Source: Triatoma infestans (lineage: Eukaryota > Arthropoda > Insecta > Hemiptera > Reduviidae). From it: DNA of 64,000 bases. Positions 54,456 through 64,000 of the stretch are shown here, one piece after another. The position numbers and the translations under genes were made by a program. The number at the start of each line of letters is the position of its first letter. The stretch's first letter is position 1. Below the pieces are notes generated by a model that did no database searches, was not told where the DNA came from, and was given only the letters and a program-made list of their open reading frames with translations. The DNA is taken from positions 1 to 64,000 of the forward strand of contig JAAEAF010002550.1 of NCBI GenBank assembly GCA_011037195.1. Direction: 5' to 3'.

Positions 54456-56803
54456 TTATAAATAGAATAGAATGGGGGAGTGCTCTCCCAACGGTCCACA
54501 ATCATTGCGCCCCATAAGGATCTGTTATGAAATCTTTCAGTTAGCTAACATTAATCACCGGCCAGAATTTAAACGCAAGATTTGTGGTCGCAAGAACGCC
54601 CCACCAAAATGCTGCTTAATAGTTGCTTCTATCTGGCTATTTGCCGCTGCGATTCAACGCTCAGTTAGTGGAATCTCGCTGTTTCTAGGTCTCAAGACAT
54701 AGTACGATGTCTCTACCTTAGTAAAATGAAACCTGCAGTGACCACTATCAGCCATTCTTGAGCTTACAGTGCTCATCTCAGCAGACCCTTCATAACTCTT
54801 AAAACCCTGTGGCCCTGATTCAGCTTTTTGAGGGGGTCCTCTATTGGAAATCTTTCGCTTATCTTTAGTTTTCTGATTCGCTACAAATCCATGCAATACA
54901 AGCTGATTTTGTTACTATCCTGATAACACCACAGAAAGATTCAGGGCCCATAAACAGCTCTATTTATATCTTCCTAAGCCAATTCGTTCGCTTTCTCATT
55001 GCCCACATATCAAGGTTTTTATTAAATAAGCTAACTGCTGACGAATATAAAAAAATAAGCAAATAAATGAATTGACAAAATTGTAAAAACTAAAAATCTT
55101 GTACCTGGAAATTTAGGCCTATATATGGATAATTCATTACCACAAAAATTATTTTTAAGTGGGTGGATTTGTTGAATTTAACTCTACGGATGGTTAATAA
55201 ATTTTTATTATTTATTGGAAATTAACAGTAAAATATTATCTTCTACCCCCCTAACCGTTAAACCTATAATTTGATATTGGTTTGCCTGAAAAGGTAGGCA
55301 TTTTTTTTTTACTTATTTTAATGACCCATTTACGAACAATCATGACTAAAGATACAAGACTATCAAGGTAATATGTGATAATTAGTCAGGAAAACATGAG
55401 GTCACTATTTGTATAGTTATGATTGAATTTTCGGCATAATAAGAGAGAAAATATAAAATTTAAATATAAATAAAAAAAAATTAATAAATAGGAATGAATA
55501 ATATATAACCTTAAGCTATTATTCAAGATAATAATAACATTATTATTACAGTTGATAGGTGTCATAAAAAAGAAAAGAAATTTTATAATAACTATGTAAT
55601 TCAATAATGTTCATATTGAATTTAATTTAAAGTTAGAATTTAATTCAAAATTAAAATTAAATTTCTACAATGTACATTTTAATCTTGAGTTCCAACTTTT
55701 TATGGCGGCTATGTAATGATTTCACCCAAGAAGGGGGGCGGCCCTTCTTTTGTATCACCTGACTGGTGACGTGATATTTTAATATTTGTACTAGAATTTC
55801 GTTATATAATATTCAAACCAAAGTAATATGCATTGTAAAAAGAACATCTATAGTCTTCAGGATTTATTTTAATATTATTATAATTTGAATTATTTCATCA
55901 TGGGCAAGAAGGAATAAGAAATAAATAGGGCATTGTTAATAACAACGGAAATCTTTATGCAAAACAGCTGTCACAAAGCTTGATATAAACCCTTCTCTCA
56001 TGCCTTGGAACCAGTAAATAGTTATGGTGGACGTAATTTTAGCAATTGTCATATCACTCTGATCTCATGCTGTAGGAATTCTCTTTCATGTCCTTTATTG
56101 TTCTGTTTGTATATTAATATTAGTATAAATGATTGTAGTTGTGGTAGTCTAATTTCGATTCAAACAGCGTAACAAAAGTTGCTGACTATGTTTTAGACTA
56201 AGTCAGCCTTAAACTTGGCTGAAGGGATAACTCCTAAGTTTTGAAGATAACAGAGAATTAGCTGTTAGCTGTTTTGCGGATTTACCGATTTACTTTGCTC
56301 CTCACGAACATCTAATTCCTCTTTAATTCTTTCTTATTTTATACCAAGGGAAAGCTCTTAATTTTCCTCATCCATTGATCAGAAAGTTTTTTTCTTTTTT
56401 ATTTCAAAATTTTGTTTTTCATTGTTTGGAAACAAGGATTTAATTGTGAGCTTATCTCTTAAGATTTGTATTATCTCTAGAATAGAGTGTATCACTTCTG
56501 TATGGGAACTTTGGGGTAGAATTGATATCAGTGTTGTTTTTGTTGTTGAAACTTCAATTTAACGACAAATAATAAATCTACAACATAATATAAGTTATAA
56601 GGACAAATTTTAATTAATCAAAATTAATACATAATCAAAATATGTACAAATTACAGTGATACGCTGGTCCTGTTATTTTCTCAGTCTGAGACGTGGAGTA
56701 CACGATGGTATTCATCTAAATATCTCCACTCCACACTGTACAGCTTTCATGAGCCCATTTCTGACGTGTATACAACACATAACCCAATCGTCTTGATTTT
56801 TTT
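54456..56803. other. No gene recognised
   Basis: 54472-54960 is GC-richer and has short frames on both strands (54472-54702 plus, 54654-54896 minus) that could be retroelement debris. From 55000 on the sequence is AT-rich with no supported feature. Confidence 0.45.
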
Positions 56804-57807
56804 ACTTTCTCTTACTCCTAGTAAGAGGAAGTATTGTAATCGTGTCAAATTTTCGATATCGAGTTTTCACCGGAAATATCCGTTTTGAGGTCCCCTGAGT
56901 CCAAAAAAGTGGTTTTTAGCAAATGGTCTGTGTGTGTGTGTCCGTGTGTGTGAATGTATGTATGTGAACAGCATAGCTCAAAAACGAAAAATCGTAGAAA
57001 GTTGAAATTTGATATTCCGTTTAGAGGTCACCATGAGATCTGACTGTACGTTATCTATAAAAATTCCTCAACCGGAAGTACCACTTTACTAGTTGGATTT
57101 TTTACTTTTTTGCGATTTTCTCAAAAATGGCTCCGACGATTTTCTTTAAACTTTAAACATCAACCACACATACAAAGAGCTACAACTTTTATTAGAAACA
57201 TTTCTCCGGGAAAATGCATTGAAGGGCACTTTTGTGGGAGGGGCGTGATTAGGTTTCCATCTGTTTCCGAAGTGCTATTTCAGTTTATTAGACAATTCTG
57301 TCATCTAAATAATGTTAATTAGAATTAAATATGTTGTAGAAATTCCGAGTTTGAAAAATATCGGATAACCGGAAGTGCGTTTACTTTACCACTTTACTGA
57401 TGATTTATTCACTTTTTCGCAATTTTCTCAAAAATGGCTTGACGATTTTTTTGAAACTTCGTATATAAACTAAACATGCAAAGATCTACAACTTTTATCT
57501 AAACATTTCTCTGGGAAATTTCTTTTAAGAGCACTTTTAGGGGAGGGTGGGGTTAGATTTTCATCAAAGTGCTATCCTAGTTCATTATACAATTCTATCA
57601 TCCAAACATAATTAGAAATAAATAGATGACTGAAATTCCGAGTTTCAAGAAAATTAGTAAACCGGAAGTGCGCTTTTACTGAACAGTTTTTTCAGTTTTC
57701 GACGAATTTCATTAAATTTGGTACACAAACTATAAAATTTGTCAATTATTAATTTTGAGAACTGGAGTAAGAGAAAGTTGTGTGAGTGTTTCACACCAGA
57801 TTTTTTG
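56804..57807 (+). repeat. Hairpin repeat (HR) family, copy 7: reference full-length copy (1.0 kb)
   Basis: 5' end ACTTTCTCTTACTCC (56804-56818). Its exact reverse complement GGAGTAAGAGAAAGT lies near the 3' end (57764-57778). After it comes a perfect 6-bp-stem hairpin GTGTGA-GTGTT-TCACAC (57780-57796) and CAGATTTTTT. Inside are a (GT)n tract (56930-56952), GAACAGCATAGCTCAAAAAC, and repeated ACCGGAAGT blocks (about 57072, 57369 and 57661). No coding capacity. A terminal hairpin is reminiscent of Helitron 3' ends, but the CTRR end is not seen, so the class is open. Confidence 0.8.
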
Positions 57808-58689
57808 AAATGGTTTACTTCTTTTGGTCGTCACTTTGCAAAGTAGATATCGCGTTTTGGACAACTCTTCAAAAGAGCTAACGGTTTCACTAACTTTTAC
57901 CTCTTATTTGATCTAGAGTTTTTCACCCGTTTTTTTTTTTCCAAACCCGAAAAGACCATTTTGCATTCTTCCGGCTCGTATCAATGCACGTCCCAAACAG
58001 ATTGGCTATCTGGTACTGTGTTACCAGATCCCACTTCTACCCCAGCCAAGTTCCCCTAAAAGTTTTTCCATACAATTTAGAAAGTTGCAGAATTAAAGTA
58101 TTAATAAAAAAATTAAAGCCCCTTAGATTAGATTAGTTACCTTTTTGTCATTCAGTTAACTGCTCTTGAATGAATATTACATCTTATTAACCATTCAGAC
58201 ATTGCCTAAGGTTTAATTTCTTAAAGACTATTTTCATAAATTCTACCCTCATCTTTTTTATTTTTTAATTGGTTTATTGAATATTTACAACTACATAAAT
58301 AAATAAGTAACAAGTAAATAGGCTAACAAAGACGTGATGGTCATGAATGGTAGTTATCCAGTGTCAACCACCATTAGTCACCCAGAAGGTCGCGTTGCTA
58401 ACGACGTTTCAATCGCCTTGTAGGATTGCCTGGAAGTGTGGTGGAAGAGAGGGTTTTGGCGAGAGGATTGGGATGAAGGGGGAGTCTGCTGTGGAATTTC
58501 TTGTGTCGGAGCTTTTGATGTGATTTTAAATTAAATAAATGTCTGGTGTGAATGATTCACACAACTAGCTGAATGCAATTATGAAATTGACAAGTTTTCT
58601 TTAAAATTAGCATTTTATAGGTTCCCTAACAGTGTATTATGTAGATACATGTTGTTGGCACATATAGTAATTAGTTTTTTTAAATCAAA
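57808..58689. other. No gene recognised
   Basis: Includes 58540-58610, a diverged minus-strand hairpin-repeat end (GGTGTGAATGATTCACAC). Confidence 0.45.
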
Positions 58690-59110
58690 CACTCCTGCCG
58701 ACTGTAACTAGCGCATAGCGCCAAACAGATGCCGCGTAGGCAAAGTTATGTTCCTGCCACGGGGAGGCGGACGTCTACTTACCCGTCTAGTCCTACGTTC
58801 AACCGCTACTTCTCGAGCAAACTCAACAAAGTCTTCAAAATTTTTGGCACTTTTAGTCAGTCCTTTACAATCTCCCGGCTAGTTCTCTCCCCTCTTCTCA
58901 GCTTGGTTACATTCGGAATCTTGCCTCGTTGAGGAGACACCGAATGAGTACGAGATGCACCATGCCTTGCTTACCGCATTTACAATTCGGGAAATCTTTC
59001 AACCCCAGCGCACGGAGCTTTGAGTTGAACTCCCCATGACCGGTAAAGTGCTAGCTATCGGTTTGTTTTAGCTCCAGCCACGTATCGACAATCTGTGATG
59101 CAAATTCGGG
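58690..59110 (-). pseudogene. LINE ORF2 C-terminal remnant, minus strand
   Basis: The minus strand reads TGHGEFNSKLRALGLKDFPN, then CKCGKQGMVHLVLIRCLLNE, which is the post-RNase H region and CxC...H...C knuckle of an R1/I-type LINE. A stop sits upstream of TGHG and others follow. It lies tail to tail with nothing clear, and next to a plus-strand LINE fragment at 59117. Confidence 0.6.
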
Positions 59111-59116
59111 AAGAAC

Positions 59117-60060
59117 TTATATGTAATACTCACTTTGTCTGCTACATCCCGGAAAAGTGACAAAAATTGAAAAGACTATGAAAGAAGGGGAACTGATTGA
59201 AATATATACTGATGGTTCGAAAATAGAAGATAATGTAGGATGTGCTTTTATAATATATATGAAAGAGAAAATGATATCTGCACAAAAATTCAGATTGCAT
59301 CCTCTGTGTTTGAACAATCAAGCGGAAGCTCTTGCGATAGCTAAAGGCATGGAATGGATATATTTCATTGCTAGTGAATTTATTCGAAATATAAATATTT
59401 TCACAGATAGTCAAATAACAATAGTCAAAATAAGAAACAACAGAATAAGCTCTCCATTAATGGAAGACATTCGCGGTTGACTCACTCAAGTAGAAGAAAA
59501 AGGCCAGATAGTTAACATAGAGTGGATCAAAGCACACGCAGGACTTATAAAGAATGAAGAAGTAGATCATCTAGCAAAAAGAGCGGTGCAAGATACAAGT
59601 CTGGAATATTCCTACACTAAATATCCAAAAACTTATTTTAAAAGTATTTTAAAGGCCGAAAATGAAACTGATTGGGAAATGAGATGGCAACAAACTGAAA
59701 AATGGGGAACAACAAAGAAATTCTTTCCTGACATTAAAGATAAAAGGAAAATAGAATTAGAAATGGACTACCGACTGGCTCAGATATTGTCAGGACATGG
59801 CCCTTGCCGACAGTATTAAATAAATGTAACATAATAGAATCTCCAACGTGCCCTTGTAATGAAGGAATTCAAGATTTTACACATTTGATATATCACTCTT
59901 GTAAAGATACGAGCAGCTTTCATAAGTTACATCCTGCCTATGGGTCATAAATGGCCACTTTCAGAACAACTCCTACTACACAAGCAATCCATTCATAGAT
60001 ACTTGTTGTTTCTTAAAAAAATGGGATTTTAAAATTTTATAAATCAGGTTAAATTTGTGG
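59117..60060 (+). mobile_element. LINE RNase H and C-terminal remnant, plus strand
   Basis: RNase H from YTDGSKIEDNVGCAF (first Asp), NNQAEALAIAKG (Glu) and IFTDSQITIV (second Asp) to EWIKAHAGLIKNEEVDHLAK (late His/Asp). One in-frame TGA lies at 59478-59480. The C-terminal part reads YRLAQILSGHGPCRQYLNKC and CPCNEGIQDFTHLIYHSC (knuckle) after a stop at 59817. AT-rich codon use unlike the GC-rich family X, so a different LINE lineage. 3' flank to about 60060. Confidence 0.75.
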
Positions 60061-62085
60061 AAAAAGAAAAAAAATCAATTTACATTTGATCATCTTCTGT
60101 ATATTTCTCTTCTAAATTTATGAATTCAACAATCACAATATAGTTATTAATTGTAATAAAATTACACGTATTATATCTTTATGAAGCATGTAGAATTATT
60201 TAATAAACTCTCCCATAGTAGGGATACTATCATGGGGAAAAAATCCTAGATACATACAGTTATTTGTATTTAATATATAATGTGATTATATTGTAGTCCA
60301 GAAAAAGCCTAGATGTCAAACCCTAATGTCAAAGAAATATATCTGCCACAGCCTGCCTGCCCGTTAGTCCATCTTTAGGATCAGGTCCTGAAAAAAATAA
60401 TTAATAGTAAGTACATTGTTACAGATATCTTGCACAGGGAGAAAACAAAAAAACTCTGTATATAAACAGTTCTCGCTTTGTAGAATTCCGTGATACCAGC
60501 CATTTCTAACAAACCACTTTTTATCTTGAAGATGGGCAAGTATCCAAAACAGATACTGTTTTGAAGCAGAGACTATGCCGGAATACTTTACTGATATTAA
60601 CTCAACCAACATGATAGATATGACTCATTTTTAGGCAAGTTTGTTTTTTGGAGGATATCTAATCGAGAAAATGCTAGAATTCCAAGTTCTAAAAAAAAAA
60701 AAATCTATGAACCGGAAATATGAATCTGCCGATTTTCCGGATTTCTCTCAAAAAACAATTCTCAAGTATTTTTTTTTATTAAGTTGAAATGCTAATTTAA
60801 ACCTATTTTATTATAATCAATCCAATCACTATTATTTGTAAAATTTTCCAATTAATTTTCTTTTGGGGGATTATTGGCGAGTACCATATTAGGTTAATTC
60901 TTAACTATAGAACCAGGCTTGATGGAAGCCTCCACCAACTGACTACTATGTAATCAAAATCAAGTAGCTCTTTTTCCAAAAACTAAAATGATTACTAGAT
61001 TGGGTAGTTTACCACCCATATTTACATGTGCCAATAATTATAATAAGGATAGCAAATCGTAAATCATTTGTTTCACTCCAGTTCTGTTAAATACAAATAT
61101 ATACATTTTTCGGCATGCTGATAAAGACATCACTTGATCTTTAAAAGGATATAATTTTCTGTTCGGCTAATGTAGATAAAGTTTATAATTAGTTTGATAA
61201 TTTTAAATTGTAGAAGATCAATTAAAGAAGCCTGCACTTAATTAGTTTAACCGATATTATATAATTTTTTTTTTTGCCTAAAGTAATCTAGTTATTTTTT
61301 TTTTTTTTTAATTCAAAGCCGGCGTTCTGAATTAAGCACCTTGATCTTATTCCACCTCTACTACGGCCAATTTCTTGATGGGCACGGCTTAACTTGGGCC
61401 AAGTTTTGAGAGGGAATATTGCATGGAAAAGATTAGTAGGGATGAGAGAGGGGGTACAACTCAATATTTAACATTTTTGTGCTTAATTACATTTTCTACT
61501 TGATTACTTTTTTTTTTCTTCTTTTATTTATTTATTTATTTTTTTTATTTTAACCTAATTCGATATCATAAAGTTAATATTTACATTTTATTTAAAACTT
61601 AAAAAGATCAATTTCATTTTATTATTTACCAATGCATACATTTAAATTGAATTAATTTTTCTTATTTTTCTTTTAATTTTATCCAATTAAAATAATATCC
61701 AATACAAATTTAATTAATACTTTTGTTTAATCACCTGTTTAAAACAAAATTACACATTCAGTCCTTCAGTAAATAACATATTTGGATACAGTAAATATTC
61801 GTTAATAATTTATCATAAAAAATTAAAAGCTTTTCATTAACATGTTTACAGTTCATTGGATTGATAATTTATTGATGTGAATTACTGTTATATTTTCCAT
61901 AATTTCAACTTTAACTTCAATTTATTGTTACGCATATTTTAGTTTAATAGTTTTAATTATTATTACGATTCAACTACTTAAATTACTCTAACAATGATTT
62001 ATGATAGATTGACGAGATAATTACGCTGATAACATTGTGATAACTGCACGCACAATGAATGCCTTAACTGGAAACCTTGCAGGAG
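60061..62085. other. No gene recognised
   Basis: AT-rich with poly-A/T runs. 60640-60740 resembles the hairpin repeat (GAACCGGAAATATGAATCTG). Nothing else supported. Confidence 0.5.
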
Positions 62086-62089
62086 TTTC

Positions 62090-62765
62090 AGGAAACAGTC
62101 GGAATGAAAATTAATGTTGCTAAGACGGTATATTATATGATAAAAACAGGAAACCCCGGGCGGAAAATATGGGAACATCAAAATGATGAACCATGTATTT
62201 ACGAGAATAGAAACTGTCTAAAAGATTGGCACAGACATTAAAGCTAGGTTGTTTGCTGTTTTTAGATGCTATTCAGAAATTACTGAATTTCAAAACGTTG
62301 TCTACACGGGCAAATCTGTTTGAATAAAAGATAGTGGGGACAGACCGATAGTTACGTATGCAAGTGAGACGTGGGTGCTGACTGGGGAAGAAAAGCGAAC
62401 TCTGAATGGTTGAAAGAGGAAAATCTTCAGGAACATTTTTGGTCCAATTAAGGAACAGGTTCGGTGGAGAATTAGGCCAAATGCAGAGTTGAGGTACCTG
62501 CACAAGGAACTAGGCCTTGATTAAAAAAGACCGCCTGAGATTGTTGGGTCATCTGGAGCGCTTGGAAGCGGATCACTTGTCTAGAAGGATACTTTATGGC
62601 AGTCCTGGTGGGCAACTTCTGCGAGAAAGGCTTCATTCATACCTCAAGATGGATCGACGACGTCGAAGTTCCGGCTCGTATTTATGCAAGTTCCGGTCTA
62701 AAGCCAGCAATCGTGAAGAGTGGGGGAAGCTGTTGTTCCAGGTCCTTTCAGGATTGTAACCTCCC
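62090..62765 (+). mobile_element. RTE/Jockey-like LINE ORF2 C-terminal remnant
   Basis: In several frames the plus strand preserves GMKINVAKTVYYM (62090), YVCK-type region with DVGADWGRK (SETWVLT block decayed), WRIRPN near 62465, LLGHLERLEADHLSRRILYG (62545) and a frame with WIDDVEVPARIYASSGLKPA. This is the C-terminal pattern typical of arthropod RTE-like LINEs. At least four frame changes. No RT core remains. Confidence 0.65.
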
Positions 62766-62877
62766 AGATGAAGAAATTATGACGTTAAGTAAAAAGAGAG
62801 AGAGGGAGATATTAATTACTGTCACTTATGATTTATATTTACCGCTTTCCTTAGTAACGAGGGTTGGTTGCAAGTAA

Positions 62878-64000
62878 TGCGCACAGATTGAGATATAGAC
62901 TAAAGACTGTGCTGGCGTAGATGACTTATAATCTTGATTGGTGGAAGACTGATTAAAGACTACTTAAACTTTTGTGTAAGATCGGTTAAAGATCAAATAA
63001 TAATAACACCTTCTCCTATATACGAGTACGTTGTCTGTATATTTGTTGAATTTCTATTCTACTAAGTGCATGTTTATTCGACATTTTTATGAATATTCAA
63101 ATTTATTACCACAGCTAGTAATTAGTGTGTGCGTTTTAATCCCTATAAGTTTCATTCAAGCCCCCTCAACACCCTCGTCCTCACACCTCCTTCCGCCTCT
63201 CACCCTCCTTTTTGCCCCTCGTCCATCACCTGTCTCCTCCAGGATCGGTAACGCTTTTTGGTAACGTGTTCTCCGCTAAAGTGGTACCCGATTTGTAGAA
63301 GTGAAAAGCGAATTCTACACCAAAATTGTTTTTTTTCTGCAGAATTTGTTGCGTTAAATTTCACTGTTATGTTGTGGGTTTGGTATTGAAATATTATTGG
63401 CGCTCTCTTCTGAACTACAAAATAATCACTTCCGATATCTACTTGAATAGGTACTTTTCCTCACACCATCTCTTTATTTATATCAGTAATAATAAGTGAA
63501 ATTTGAATTATAAGGAAAATTGTTCGAAGGTGCAAGGTGGAAGAAATCGAAGGTGTGTTATGCTATTTTCTATATCATTTATCCATTTACTTCTGGGGCG
63601 ACGTGCTTTCCGCTGCCAAGCTCCAGGAACATCTTTGGCTGTCTGCCATGATTTTTACGTGACCATACCATTTAAGCTTTATTGTATCGAACATCATGGG
63701 ATAGTGTTTAACTCTCCTTCTCCTTCACGTGCTGTAGAGAGATCGAAAAGCATGTTGGTAGCTGGTTTATGTTCCTATAACTTTCCAAGTGTTCTTATTT
63801 AAGACTTGCTGCTTATTTAAGCCAGGTAAACTTTCATTTTTTTTTATTATGTATTCAGTTTTTCGCCCAGAATTTGGGTTTTGTGCCAAAAACGTCTAGT
63901 TATTTGAATCTCATGCACACTTTAATGGAACTAGCCTCCTTACCGAGGACTTCTTTCTACGGGAACAGATATAATCAAATAATACCTAGTAGTATTGATA
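62878..64000. other. No gene recognised; one diverged repeat
   Basis: 63320-63450 resembles 6150-6270 of unit A (AAAATTGTTTT, AATTTGTTGCGTTAAATTTC, TATTGGCGCTCTCTTCTG). 63160-63240 is a CT-rich stretch. Frames 63031-63264 and 63503-63802 have no recognisable domain. Confidence 0.45.

Noticed and set aside
52702..64000. CRISPR, phage or bacterial defence genes
   Set aside because: The window is eukaryotic; no spacer-type arrays or prokaryotic gene organisation are present anywhere.

Overview
This is a eukaryotic window, almost certainly from an insect nuclear genome. It is AT-rich and full of poly-A/T tracts and (GT)n/(ATT)n microsatellites. It is dominated by decayed transposable elements: several non-LTR retrotransposons, a BEL/Pao remnant, mariner-like and PIF/Harbinger-like DNA elements, and SINE-like repeats. 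There are no operons, Shine-Dalgarno-type layouts, CRISPR arrays or rRNA genes. The order of insect cannot be fixed from the sequence.

The host content I can support is a small cluster of secreted, cysteine-free, glycine-rich peptide genes that look like antimicrobial peptide (AMP) genes. There are two families. Family 1 (hymenoptaecin/attacin-like, 93-residue precursors) has three intact genes: 12422-12703 (-), 39285-39566 (-) and 42167-42448 (+). It also has two broken copies at 32466-32567 (-) and 33893-34093 (+). The three intact genes share a TATA box about 115 bp and a GGGWATAACA motif about 165 bp upstream of the ATG. Family 2 (Gly/His-rich, signal peptide beginning MKLLAW) has three copies, all on the minus strand: 6577-6813, 16392-16577 and 23414-23761. 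Each has a conserved splice acceptor just before the ATG, which implies a 5'UTR intron.

Layout. 1-2440: unassigned sequence plus an orphan copy of the module that lies upstream of the family 2 genes. 2463-5068: LINE. 5072-8960: unit A with family 2 gene A. 9130-11763: LINE-derived fragments. 12422-12880: family 1 gene 1. 13041-13508: a 36-bp minisatellite. 13047-20048 and 20049-26825: units B and C, a direct tandem segmental duplication of about 7 kb, each with one family 2 gene. 27425-32460: BEL/Pao and LINE remnants and repeats. 32466-34328: broken family 1 copies mixed with mariner-like sequence. 35636-37908: an inverted pair of Rab35-like pseudogene fragments. 38640-43110: a large inverted duplication carrying the divergent family 1 genes 2 and 3. 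44651-45060: a CpG-rich possible first exon. 45945-64000: mostly transposon remnants, including a LINE nested inside a TIR element.

The main story is amplification of immune-type peptide genes by tandem and inverted duplication inside a repeat-rich region. Insertions, deletions and minisatellite growth present in one copy but not in its sister allow the events to be ordered. One ~1-kb repeat family, with an imperfect terminal palindrome motif and a hairpin end, recurs about ten times and carries the (GT)n tracts. It is the repeat I would look at first as possibly undescribed.
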